From Alligator mississippiensis (taxonomy: Eukaryota > Chordata > Crocodylia > Alligatoridae), in assembly GCF_030867095.1 (NCBI RefSeq), contig NC_081824.1, forward strand, positions 352,444,203-352,508,202: a stretch of 64,000 bases of DNA. The letters are read 5' to 3'. Under the pieces are notes generated by a model. It searched no databases. It saw only the letters and a list, made by a program, of their open reading frames with translations, and had not been told where the DNA came from. A program made the translations under genes and the position numbers. This document shows, one piece after another, positions 46,330-57,285 of this stretch. The first letter of the stretch is position 1, and every line of letters starts with the position of its first letter.

Positions 46330-46916
46330 TATCACACCAGGTCATAGGCAGCTGGATCTGGCAGTTTCTTAAGGCCTGGGGGACCAACCAGGACCAGAAG
46401 GGCATACGGAATCTAAGTGTTGGGGAGCCAGGAAGCCAGAAGTCAGAAAGTTCATCTGACAAGCTGAGTCAGAGAGCCAGAAAGTTGGGCAGAGTGCAGT
46501 CAGAAGGCAAATCAGGTGTCCCCTGAGACCAAGTTGGGGTGGCAGGTCAAGGAGCAGGCTAGGTTAGGAAGCCAAAGGGTTAGGCAGAGCATTAAGTCCA
46601 AAGGTGAGCCAAGTTGGGTAGCCAACGGAACAGGCAAAGAGCCAGTAGACACACTAGCCAGGACAAACAGCAAAGCAACCTGAGTACAGATTGAGTCCTG
46701 TTGCACAGACACTTGTCCTTCTGGGTCCAGGATTTATACTGGAAGGGGTGAAAGGTCAGCTGACCCTGGCCAGCCACTCCAATGGCAGGAAGTGGGTTGG
46801 TGGCTAGGCCCAGGTGAAGGATTCTAGCCACCTGCATCTAGTCTGTGGGTGCAGACTGGGTTAAGTGGTTGTTCCAAGCAGGATGAAGCCCCAGGTTTGA
46901 AGCTGTAACCCTAACA
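46330..46916 (-). mobile_element. Solo LTR with 5-bp TSD
   Basis: CTTAT flanks the segment on both sides (46325-46329 and 46917-46921). On the minus strand it begins TGTTAGGG and ends GTGTGATA, so the terminal CA appears mutated to TA. A TATA-like TATAAATCC lies about 180 bp from the minus-strand start (46733-46738). Five-base duplication and near TG...CA ends fit a gypsy or ERV-type solo LTR. The minus sense is inferred from the TATA position. No internal coding region adjoins it. Confidence 0.65.
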
Positions 46917-46952
46917 CTTATTTGTGACTAACACAGACTGATAGAAGCCCAT

Positions 46953-47856
46953 TCTAATATTATAAAAGCCTTTGTCTGTCTGTCCGTAACACTTCATTCA
47001 CACTCTGATTGGTTGTTTAAAACAACCAAAGTGCTCCAAGAGCGTTCCACACAGGAAGTGGCAGCAGCAGTGGGTGCAGCAAAGCGCCACCATGACAGCA
47101 GTGACAGAGCAGACGGAGCAGGGGGGCGAGGCCAGGCCTCCCCCCCAATCCTGCTCCCTGGAAGTGGCGGCTGCATGGGGTGCTGGCTGAAGTGGATGGA
47201 GGGGATGGCGGGGCAAGTTTCCCCACCCTGCTCCTGGGACGTGGCAGCATGGGGTGCTGGCAGTGCAGTGCTGACCTTGCCCCCCCACTCTGGCCTCAGC
47301 GCCAGCACCACTGGGTCCTAACAAAAGCTGGGTGGGAGGGGGAGGCAGCAGGGAGAAGGGAGGCAGAGGTGACAGGGAGGAGTGGGGGAGGGAAGTGGGA
47401 AGGGGAGGGGAGGGCATAGTGGTGGCACTCCACCGTTGCTAGGCCCTGAGAACAGCCAGGAGGTAGGGAAGGGAGCCGGGGCGGGGGGGGGGGGCGGGGG
47501 TTGCACACGGCTGGGCGCACAGCACAGGAGCCAGGAGCAGGAAGCCAGGAAGTCCATCTGACAAGCTGAGTCAGAGAGCCAGAAAGTTGGGCAGAGTGCA
47601 GTCAGAAGGCAAATCAGGTATCCCCTGAGGCCAAGCTGGGTGGCAGCTGCAGCTGCCATGTGCAAGCTTGCCCCCTTCCCAGGCACCTGGGAGGCGATGG
47701 TGCCATGGGGTGGAGCAGCGGGGGGTGGGAGGGTGCATGGAGCAAGACTGGGGTGGCAATGGGGCCAGAGGCAGAGTGGAAGTAGCGCAGGCCAGTAGGT
47801 GAGCCCCCAACTTGCCACCCCCCCTCCCCCGTCATTCTTGACAGGCAATTGGCTAG
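46953..47856 (+). mobile_element. Non-autonomous Helitron carrying LTR-like sequence
   Basis: It begins TCTAATATTATAAAAGCC with TTTGTCTGTCTGTC, and ends with the hairpin region CGTCATTCTTGACAGGC (47830-47846), then AATTGG and CTAG (47853-47856) followed by T. The copy at 43274-43749 has the same termini. Inside, 47535-47645 is a close duplicate of 46430-46545 from the neighbouring LTR. The rest is GC-rich with poly-G at about 47481-47501. Frames inside (up to 176 codons) are Pro/Ser-rich and have no domain. No Rep/helicase is encoded. Confidence 0.82.
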
Positions 47857-47986
47857 TGCTTATGTAACAGGCTGAGGAGTGGACAGTCCTGCCTATTAGT
47901 TAGGGCCCTTGACTAAACCTAAACAAACCAGAAGTCAGAAGCTGAGGTTTGGGACCACAAAACAGGCCAAAGAGCTTCTTTTAGTT

Positions 47987-48171
47987 CAGTGATTTTCAAC
48001 CTTTTTTCATTTCCAGACCCCTAAAACATTTTGAATGGAGGTGTGGACCCCTTTGAATTGTGTGCGTGTGTATTCACAAACTTTTGATTGATCATAGTCA
48101 TCTTTCATGGACCCCTTAGACATAGCCTGCAGACCCCCAGAGTTCCATGGACCACAGGTTGAAAACCACTG
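47987..48171. mobile_element. hAT-type MITE
   Basis: The 185-bp element starts CAGTGATTTTCAACCTTTTT and ends GGTTGAAAACCACTG, nearly perfect inverted termini of a very common vertebrate hAT type. Flanking octamers TTTTAGTT (47979-47986) and TTCTAGCT (48172-48179) differ by two C/T transitions only, supporting an 8-bp target duplication. Confidence 0.9.
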
Positions 48172-48335
48172 TTCTAGCTAATAAGGTGGTGTGGAGCCTG
48201 ATATAACCCAGTGAGGCAGGCAGACAAGGCTGACTTTTAGGGCTCCTAACAGCTAAAAAATGTAGTGGCTAGTGAGGGCCAAAACTTTTTGTTGCATGAA
48301 ATTTTATGATATTTTAACATTTCCATTTATCCCTG

Positions 48336-49323
48336 TGTTGCAGAGCATTAGGTGCCCTGCTCCTTAGAGTGGAAACTGCTAGGGAAAGAGCCCTAGCAGT
48401 GAGCAGGGAGCCCCAGCTGCTGGTTACTAGGGCAACCGGAGTGAGCCAGCAGTCAGGTGACCGGAAGGGGCAGGGCCTGGCTCACATATAAACCACAGGG
48501 CTGAGGCCAGGACGGCAGTTCCCTGCCAGCAGCCAAGGGGGAAGGAGCTCTCCCAGAGCAACCAAAAGGGGAGAGGCCTGACTGCAGGTATAGCCTTTGA
48601 GACTGGTGAGGGATAGAGCACCCCTGGTGCAGCTTGAATGAGGTTATAGCCCAAGGGCTTGTGTTTTGTTTGCTGTATAACACCGGTGGCTTGGGTGAGG
48701 CTATTGGGGGATGGAGGAGGCCTCGTAGGGGACCCACAGCAGCATGGGGACCCCGGTGCCAGAGAGGGCGCAGCATTTTGGGGTGCACCGACCCTGGTGC
48801 CTGAGAGGGCACAGCATTTGGGGTGCACCAACCCCGGCACCAGAGAGGGCGCAGCACTTTGCAGGGCTGTGGAAAGCCCAGGTGCCAGTGAAGGCTCAGT
48901 GTGAGACAGGGGCTGCAGAGAGCCCGAGCGTCAGTGAAGATGCAGTGTGAGACAGGGCCGCGAAGAGTCCAAGTGCCAGTGAAGACGCAGTGCGAGAGAG
49001 GGCCATGAAGAGCCCGAGCACCAGTGAAGGCACAGTGCGAGACAGGGCTGCGGAGAGCCCAGGGAGGACGAGGGGCCACATTACAACAAGGCCTAGACCG
49101 AACAACATCAGTTCCATCTGCAAGGCTTGGGCTGCGGTGTAGGGGAGGAAACGAGCTGCAGATAGCGCCCCCTGGCATCGGGGCAGGAAATGGGCAGCCT
49201 CCTGTTTAATTACATCTATTAATCAACTAACAACAAGGTGTAGCAGGCGAGAAGGTGGGCAGTTGACCCATAACAGGCAGGCGGGGCCACCAGTAGACGG
49301 ACCCCAAAGAGATGCCTGTTACA
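48336..49323 (+). mobile_element. Solo LTR with 5-bp TSD (CCCTG)
   Basis: The 988-bp segment starts TGTTGCAG and ends CTGTTACA, with CCCTG immediately outside both ends (48331-48335 and 49324-49328). It carries a TATA-like CATATAAA at 48484-48491, an internal minisatellite (48759-49065), and a 3' module (GGGCAGCCTCCTG then GTAGCAGGCGAG) shared with two other LTRs in the window. Five-base duplication and TG...CA ends fit a gypsy-type or ERV LTR; I cannot choose between them without internal genes. The frames at 48427-49178 (minus) are repeat products. Confidence 0.88.
48759..49065. repeat. Compound minisatellite, 41-bp then 45-bp units
   Basis: Units containing CCAGAGAGGGCGCAGCA start near 48759, 48800 and 48840. 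The array then changes to a CAGTGAAG-containing unit at 48886, 48932, 48977 and 49022, spaced 45-46 bp. The two unit types share GAG/GGGC words, suggesting one derived from the other. Confidence 0.9.
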
Positions 49324-49329
49324 CCCTGA

Positions 49330-50980
49330 TTGGATGAAAAGTTCAGTTTCCCATGGAATGAATTCCCATGTAATTTCTCAAAAATATGACTTTGGAATTA
49401 ATAAAATAGCTTTTTGAGACATTTTATTTTTATGAGGTCACTTGTGCTTTGTTTTGATGTTTTTCATTTCAAAATAGTACATAATAGTTGAAATAAAGTA
49501 GTTTGACCCTATGAAAATGAAATGTTTCAGTACTATTTTGTCAAATTTCAACAAATGGATATGTTTCTTTTTGATATATTTTGCTATTAACTCAATCATC
49601 ATTTTATAACAGAAAATTGTTTCATTTGAAAATTTGCAGAAGCATTAGTTATTGACTGTTCAAAAATATTCAAATGACCATCATGGTGAGGACAGCATAA
49701 GTACTTAGATGATGTCCACTGGTACTTCTACCAAGCTTTTTGGCTGCAGTTATAGTGCTGGCTGCAGTTATACTATTTGGCTTCAGTGATATTATTCATT
49801 AGAGCTATATAGGATGCTTTCCATTTTTATGTAATCAATAATAATTTATACTGAGTAGATTTCAGTGTATATATGGTGGTATATCTTCACATGGAAGAAA
49901 CCTCTGCTTTTGGCTGTGTAATATTGGATAGATAAGCATGAATACTACTTTGATAACAAAGACAGGACCAGCAGAGACTGATGGTGCTAAAAAATGAAAT
50001 ATCTTTATAACTTTTACTGTAAATTCTAAAAACAAACAAATCTCTGCAAATGGGGAAAAATCCCCTAAAACTGCACCTAGGTACTTAAATGACCCACTCC
50101 ATTGTGTACCATAATACATGAGGGGCTCCCAAGTATGTAAAAAAAACAAATAATGGCCTCTTTTTTCCACCCCAAAATGTTGGTGCATTTACAGGATTTT
50201 TGTGCATACAAGTGCTTGTACAAATAAGCCCTTGTCCAGACTTCAATGGATTTTCAGCACCTCTTGCATTAAGTTAACAGTATAGAATTGCAAAACAAGT
50301 ATTGGTATTAGGGCCGACCAGCAATGATACAATACATAATTCTGCAAGCAACTTTAAAATAAACAAACAAGACAAACAGAAGTGCTTGCAGGCCCTTACT
50401 TACCCATAAAGAAAACACAAGGACTGAACAACTTGTGGCCTAATTCTGTAACCCTTTAGTCAATATGGGGCAGACTTCTGCTGTTTGAAATTATCACAAA
50501 TCTGTTTCAGTCAGCAGAATCACAAAAAATACACCTGCTGAAGATCTTCTCCATCAGTGACTTATATAACTCATGGTTACAGGCATAAAACCTCAGTTTT
50601 AGGGAATATAAGGATAGAATATTTTTTTCAATAATGCAAGAAACTTGATGGCTATTACATTCTCTCAGACAAAGGATGTGGTTTTGCCACAGTTTAACAA
50701 TAGAAAACCTAAATGGGTAATTACATGTTTGCTCACAGACATGAGTTAGTGCATTCTAATAGTGCTCTTACTGTTCTGCTCTATAACATTTTCTAATTAT
50801 AGAACTATGACATAATTATCATAGGTAGAAATGACCAGCATGAGCTTTTATAAAACTGAAAGGATGTCAGTAACTGAATGTAACGGAATGCTGTGCTGAA
50901 TGCTATGCTGTCAGTAACTGAATGCTATTTTGTTTGGGTTTCCTTAGAACCTAAACATTTGGCACAGCAACAATGTTGGT
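49330..50980. other. AT-rich intergenic sequence
   Basis: Nothing recognised. The 108-codon minus frame at 49862-50188 lacks a domain. Confidence 0.5.
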
Positions 50981-50981
50981 G

Positions 50982-52590
50982 TGAGATGGTGCAGAGTCAC
51001 TTGGACTCACTTGAACTCTGAGATGGTGCGGAGTCACTTGGAGGAACTGGATGCCTTTAAGTCAGCAGGCCTGGATGAGCTCCATCCGAGGGTACTGAAG
51101 GCACTGGCTGACGTCATTGCACAGCCACTGGCAGTAATATTTGAACACTCGTGGCGCACGGGCCAGGTCCCGGAGGACTGGAAAAGGGCCAATGTGGTCC
51201 CCATTTTCAAGAAGGGGAGGAAGGAGGACCCAGGCAACTATAGGCCAGTCAGTCTCACCTCCATCCTAGGCAAAGTCTTTGAAAAAATTATCAAGGCTCA
51301 CATTTGCGAGAGCCCGGCAGGACAAATTATGCTGAGGGGAAACCAGCACGGGTTCATAGCAGGTAGATCATGCCCGACTAATCTAGTCTCTTTTTATGAC
51401 CAGGTTACAAAACGCCTGGACGCAGGAGTAGGGGTTGATGTTGTATACTTAGACTTCAGGAAGGCCTTTGATATCCCACCCCATACTGGTGAACAAGTTA
51501 AGAGGCTGTGACTTGGATGACTACACAGTCCAGTAGGTGGCGAATTGGCTAGAGGGTCGCACCCAGAGAGTCGTGGTGGATGGGTCGGTATTGACCTGGA
51601 AGGGTGTGGGCAGTGGGGTCCCGCAGGGGTCGGTCCTTGGACCAATACTCTTCAATATCTTCATCAGCGACTTGGACAAGGGAGTGAAGTGTACTCTGTC
51701 CAAGTTTGTGGATGACACAAAGCTGTGGCGAGAAGTGGACACGCCGGAGGGCAGGGAACAACTACAAGCAGACCTGGACAGGTTGGACATGTGGGCGGAA
51801 AACAACAGAATGCAGTTCAACAAGAAGAAATGCAAAGTGCTGCACCTAGGGAGGAAAAATGTCCAGCATACCTACTGCCTAGGGAATGACCTGCTTGGTG
51901 GCATGGAAGCGGAAAGGGATCTTGGAGTCCTAGTGGACTCCAAGATGAACATGAGTCAGCAGTGTGACGAAGCCATCAGAAAAGCTAATGGCACTTTATT
52001 GTGCATCAGCAGATGCATGACGAACAGATCCAAGGAGGTGATACTTCCCCTCTATCAGGCGCTGGTCAGACCGCAGTTGGAATACCGCGTGCAGTTTTGG
52101 GTGCCACACTTCAAGAGGGATTTGGATAACCTGGAAAGGGACCAGAGAAGGGCCATTCGTATGGTTAAGGGCTTGCAGTCCAGGCCCTACGAGGAGAGAC
52201 TAGAGAACCTGGACCTCTTCAGCCTCCGCAGGAGAAGGTTGAGAGGCGACCTTGTGGCTGCCTATAAGTTCATCACGGGGGCACAGAAGGGAATTGGTGA
52301 GGTTTTATTCACCAACGCGCCCCCGGGGGTTACAAGAAATAATGGCCACAAGCTAGCAGAGAGCAGATTTAGACTAGACATTAGGAAGAACTTCTTCACA
52401 GTTTGAGTGGCCAAGGTCTGGAACGGGCTCCCAAGGGAGGTGGTGCTCTCCCCTACCGTGGGGGTCTTCAAGAGGAGGTTAGATAAGCATCTAGCTGGGG
52501 TCATCTGAACCCAGCACTCTTTCCTGCCTATGCAGGGGGTCGGACTCGATGATCTATTGAGGTCCCTTCCGACCCTAGCATCTATGAATG
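50982..52590 (+). mobile_element. CR1 LINE, 5' truncated
   Basis: Reverse transcriptase part of CR1 ORF2, very close to the copy at 18.4 kb. The first frame (50981-51511) carries KRANVVPIFKKG, NQHGFIAGRSC and VYLDFRKAFD. A 5-base loss after that (TTTGATATCCCACC where TTCGATACGGTATCCCACC is expected) shifts the frame. The second frame (51537-52406) carries SGVPQGSVLGPILF, then FVDDTKLW at the catalytic site (Ala to Val) and the C-terminal [14 protein letters not shown] at 52404-52406 replaces an expected Gln codon and the frame continues to TGA at about 52508. The 3' UTR ends at about 52590. At the 5' edge a word of about 20 bp (GAGATGGTGCAGAGTCACTT) is duplicated at 50982 and 51019, possibly produced during integration. 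Confidence 0.95.
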
Positions 52591-53091
52591 TTTCTTGACA
52601 CAATATTGTCAATATCTTTTGTTTTTTTTCCAAAGGAGCAACCCTTCCATTTGCCTTGATAGATGAATCCTGCAGTAACACCACATTTAGGCCCAGTCAG
52701 CAGTAGTGAATTACCTACAGTTCCTGTTTCCCACACAAGTGTTTTAAGTTTGGCTAGATAACTGGTCCAGAAATTCTTCTGCCACTTTAGATATATTACA
52801 ACATTTTTATAGAAAATTACTACAGCATAATTAGAGACGCAGCCCATAGCATTACGAAACGTGTAACCTTCAACCCCATACTAATTTAGGGCCTTTACTC
52901 ATTTTGAGTGATCCCTAAATTCTGAAGGAAACTAACTGATGTCAGTGAGATTCTTTGAAGAATAAGGGTGCTTGTACATGTGACGGTTGTCATGATGTAC
53001 ACATGGTGAAAATGTTATTCGTGTGGCTTAATGGCATCACAGATTACACATGCACCAGTTTTGGGGGTTTTAGATGAGTTTGCATCATTAG
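52591..53091. other. Intergenic, unassigned
   Basis: No gene. The stretch at 52960-53060 (CTTGTACATGTGAC and ACACATG words) resembles small DNA transposon ends, but no partner end was fixed. Confidence 0.4.
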
Positions 53092-53123
53092 AAACTAAAC
53101 TACATCTGGATGTAGTTTAGTTT
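53092..53123. repeat. Perfect 15-bp inverted repeat with 2-bp loop
   Basis: AAACTAAACTACATC, then TG, then GATGTAGTTTAGTTT. It lies at the left edge of a second, imperfect inverted repeat at about 53160-53330 (CCCAGCTGCAGGGAGAGGTGGGCAG against CTGCCTGCCTCTCCTGTAGCTGGG). The whole stretch is therefore probably a foldback element. Confidence 0.9.
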
Positions 53124-53590
53124 GCAATGTTACAAATTGCAATGATGCAGCTGTCAGCTCGCCCCCCAGCTGCAGGGAGAGGTGGGCAGTCTCTGCAGAA
53201 AAAATGGATCAGGCCCCTTGCCACTTTTGCCTTTAGCAGGTGCCTGGTGAAGGCAAACGCTGAGAAGGGCCCAATACTTTTTTTTTTTTTCTGTGGAGCC
53301 TGCCTGCCTCTCCTGTAGCTGGGGGCAAGGTGCCGAGTGGCACCTAAGCTGAGGGGGGCCTCAGTCCTTCTCTCCGCAGCGGCCATGCCCCCTGGGGCTG
53401 CCTGGGTAGGCTGTTAGCAGGCCGGGTGCTGTCCCAGCTCAGAGACAGCACCTTGTCTGATCCAACTCCTCCCTGAGCCCACTTGCTGGAAGCCTGCTGG
53501 GCACTGCTCCCCAGGCAGGTTCAGGGGATCAGACCAGGTGCTGCCTCGAAGCTGGTGCATCACCTGGCCCACTAGCAGTCTGCATGGGTG

Positions 53591-54004
53591 TGTGACAGAA
53601 CACTTTTGGTGCATGTCACTTTAAGGGCTTTGAGTGACAGCATGGCAGCTGGCAGGTGCAGGCCAGCCCTGATGGTGAGAGGGGGCAGAGCGAGTGATGC
53701 CCTGTGAGAGGGGGCAGAGTGCATGAGTTGAGTGTAAGAGGCCCAGCAAGGGGCAGAGTTTAGCCCGGCTTCTAGCCGGAGAAACTACAATCTTGGATGC
53801 CATCTGCGAGCCATCGGACATGGGAAAAGGATGTTGAAGCCATGTGTAGACCCCATGGCATTGGGGCATTAAACGGGCAGCCTCCCACTTATTTCAACTT
53901 GTATTATTGAACAGCAACTCGTGGCAGGCGAGACAGGGCAGACTACCCTAGACAGAGGGGTGGGCCAGCACTGCAACTGGCCACGTGTTCCTCCCCCTGC
54001 CACA
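53591..54004 (+). mobile_element. Solo LTR with 5-bp TSD (GGGTG)
   Basis: The 414-bp segment starts TGTGACAGAACAC and ends CCTGCCACA, with GGGTG directly outside both ends (53586-53590 and 54005-54009). It contains ATTAAA at about 53870, followed by GGGCAGCCTCC and later GTGGCAGGCGAGAC, the 3' module also present in the LTRs ending at 43259 and 49323. A short duplicated word, GTGAGAGGGGGCAGAG, occurs twice near 53676 and 53705. A gypsy-type or ERV LTR is likely. No internal region adjoins it. Confidence 0.87.
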
Positions 54005-54009
54005 GGGTG

Positions 54010-54504
54010 GCCCCTGACCAGGGCCTCACACAACTCAGGGGCCTGTTGGCCCACTGGTAGCTCTCTGCCCAGCTGCAGGCAGGGTCTTTCTTTTTACTCT
54101 GACAAAAAGAAAAAAAAATTGAAATGGTGGGTTTCAATTAAAAACCCACTGTTTTACTTTAGGGGGCATAGAATAAAACCCTGAGGCCTAAACCTCCATC
54201 ATATGTACAAGTGCCCAAAGGCTTTATTTACTGTAAAGCTATCAGAATCTGGCCTACATTCTCTTTCTTTTTCTGTTGCATCAAATGCAAAGCGTTTGTT
54301 TTAACTTTTCAGGTTCCTTATGGCCTGGCATTGCCCTACATGAACAAACTATCTATCACCACTCAAAATTCACCAACCTTTAATACTTGTTAGCTGTTTT
54401 AGATTAAACAATCTTTTGCACTTTTTTTCCTGGTCATTCCTTGTGCATGCCATATCTGCAAAGCCACTATCCTTCAAATCTCTCCTTCACCCTTACCAAT
54501 GACA
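54010..54504. other. Intergenic, unassigned
   Basis: No gene recognised between the solo LTR and the long CR1. Confidence 0.45.
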
Positions 54505-56243
54505 TGGCTCGGAGCGCTCCCAGCTGGGTCATGAGGCGCAACAGGGATTTGGGAGCCGGGCTAAAGGGTCTGGGGTAACAGGTGGTGTTTTCCTCAATTC
54601 TTCCGGTTTCAGGCTACAGGCTAAAGAGGGAGAAGAGGATCCAGGTAGTGAACCAAGGACTGCGGCGCTGGTGTCATCGGGACGGCTTCGGCTTCCATGA
54701 CCACAGTCTGCTCTTCGGTAAGAGAGGCAGTGAGCTGCTGGGAAGGGACGGCCTCCACCTCTCTCTGCTGGGGAGGAGGCTCTTCTCAGCCAGACTGGCT
54801 GACCTACTCCACTGGGCTTTAAACTAAGCCCACCAGGGGACGTGGGGACTACTGCCACTGTTGGCCTGCTGAGCAACCCTTTCAAAGCCAGCAGGCCAAG
54901 GCACTTAAGGGAGCCCACTCCTGCCCAAGCCCTAGAGCGAGCTGCGGGTAAGGCAAGGGCCCCCAAGGGGACACTTGCATGCCTGTATACCAATGCCAGA
55001 AGCTTGGGGAATAAACGGGAGGAACTTGTCCTCCTGCTCAACACAAACAATTACAATGTCATAGGGATAATGGAGACCTGGTGGGACTCCATCCATGACT
55101 GGACCACGGGTATAGATGGCTATACCCTGTACAGGAGAGATCAAGTGGACAAGAGGGGTGGAGATGTAGCTGTCTATGTCAAGGAGAGCTACGCATCCCT
55201 ACAAGCCAACACTGGCACCCAGGGTGGCTGACTAGAGACCCCCTGGGTTAAAATCCATGTGGAACACAGCACAGGGGATACAGTGATGGGAGTCTACTAC
55301 AGACCTCCCTCCCAGAATCAAGACATTGACCAGGAGTTCGCCAGGGAATTGGCTAAGGCCACATGCTCCTGGTCCATGGTTGTCATGGGAGACTTCAACT
55401 ACCCAGACATGTCGTGGGAAGAACGCTCAGCCAAATCCAAACGGCCGCAAAGCTTCCTTACATGTGTGGATGAGCTCTATCTGACTCAAGAAGTCTACGG
55501 GCCAACAAGAGGCAAAGCACTGCTTGACCTGGTATTGGCAACCAGGGATGACCTAATCAGTGACCTAATGAAGCTGGGTGACAGCGACCATGAGCTGATC
55601 ACCTTCACCATCTGCTGAAAAACTGTCAAGTCAGTCAGCAGTACAGAGGTCCTCGACTTCAGGAGGGCTGACTTTGACAAGCTCAGGAGACTTGTCCAGG
55701 AAGACTGGTTGCTCCTCAAGGGAGCGATCCTAGATGCACAAGCTAAGGCTATTTCATCTTGGAGGAAAGGCGGCAAGAGGGCACAGCAGCCCCCTTGGCT
55801 CAACAAGGAACTAGTGGTCCTCCTGCATCTAAAAAGACAGACCTACAAAGGATGGAGGACGGGATCCACCTCCAAGGAGGAATATACCACACTGGTCTGG
55901 ACCTGCAGGGAGCAAAACCAGGAAAGCCAAGGCTGTGATGGAACTCCAACTGGCTACAAGTATCAAGGACAATAAGAAGTCCTTTTTTTAGATATGTGGG
56001 GAGCCGGAGGAAAAGCAAAGGCAACACTGAACCCCTGCTAAACCAGAAGGAAGAACTGACGAGTGACGCCCAGGAAAAAGCCAACTTATTAAATGGGTAC
56101 TTTGTGTTGGTCTTTCACAAGTCCCCTGGGATGCCCCTGCCCATTACGGGACAGGGAGGCCTGAGTGATGGTGGTTCCTTGCCCTCCATCAATGCTGACC
56201 TCGTGAAGGAACACCTTGAGACTGGACACCTTCAAGTCAGCCG

Positions 56244-57285
56244 TCTTTGAAGGAATGAGACAGAACTTATAGTGTGGAGGGCCGGCAGGGCTGCAGCTGC
56301 AGCCCGGAAAGGAAGGAAAATACCCACCCAATTTCTGGAGCAGCATCTTGCTCAGAATTGGTGGAGAGAGGCTGCTCAAAGGTATTTCCAGCCATGGAGA
56401 GGGGCAGAGAGGGGTCAGTTTCCTGCAGGTCTCAGGGAGAGAGGAGTGGCTGAGCATCTCGGCAGGCAGAAACTGTGGAACGTGCCTGAGGAACACTGCA
56501 GGAGTGACCCTGATGCAGGCAGAGGCCTGCAAACAAGAGGCTAGTGGTAATCTTTGGAGCAGAGCTGCAGCTGAGGATCTGGAGCAAGGAGTCCACAGGG
56601 CCTGAGAGAATCTCCAGACGAGTTTTTCCAACAGAGGAGGACCTGAAGGAGAAAATCTACAGCCACAGGTAGAGCCTTCCTGCACATGGGGAAACCCCAA
56701 AGAGACGGTGAACATCATAGGGGTGCAGGGCAGGCTAGCACACAGCAAAGAATGGACTAAGGGATTGTTTTGCCTAAATTATGGTGATTGGGAGGTTGAA
56801 CACCTGATCACGAGAAAAAGGGACATTGCCAGAGCCTGACAAGAAGGCTAAGAAGCAGCCGGGGTTTTCTATGATTTCTTTTTGCTGTTTATTTTGATTT
56901 TTTGAGCACAGGCCGAGACCAGCCCCTGGAAGGGTGTACCCAAAGAGGCACTAGGACACCCTGGGGTAGGGGCAAATAAGATTACAACAGGCAGCACTGC
57001 AACCTGGCTGTGGAAGAATATCGTAAACACCATCTGGAGAGGCTAGGCTGGGGTAAAGGGGAGGTCTGGAGCCCCACAGAAGACACAGGGATCAAGACCA
57101 GGCAGGATCACCGTGGGCATTGCCTCCTGGGAATATATAGGTCATCAAAGTCGTGGCAGGAGAGAAAATGTAAGATCCACTTCCTGGCAGACCTGGTGAT
57201 CCAGAGCCAAGGTCTACCCTGTCGTCACCGGTAGGCAGACGAGCGCAGGGCAGGACTAGCAAGCTCTATAATACCTACAGCCGGC
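56244..57285. other. Unidentified insert of about 1.04 kb inside the CR1
   Basis: CR1 coding stops after TTCAAGTCAGCCG (to 56243) and resumes at about 57289 with GGCCCTGACAATTTACATCC, exactly the expected continuation (FKSA then GPDNLHPRAL). CAGCCG occurs at both edges (56238-56243 and 57278-57283), a possible 6-bp duplication. The insert is purine-rich, contains a T-rich stretch near 56870-56900, and has no TG...CA ends, inverted termini or recognised coding sequence. Frames at 56272-56605 and 56089-56748 (minus) have no domain. Confidence 0.7.

Noticed and set aside
48427..49178. A 241-codon repetitive minus-strand frame
   Set aside because: Product of the 41/45-bp minisatellite inside a solo LTR; no start context or domain.
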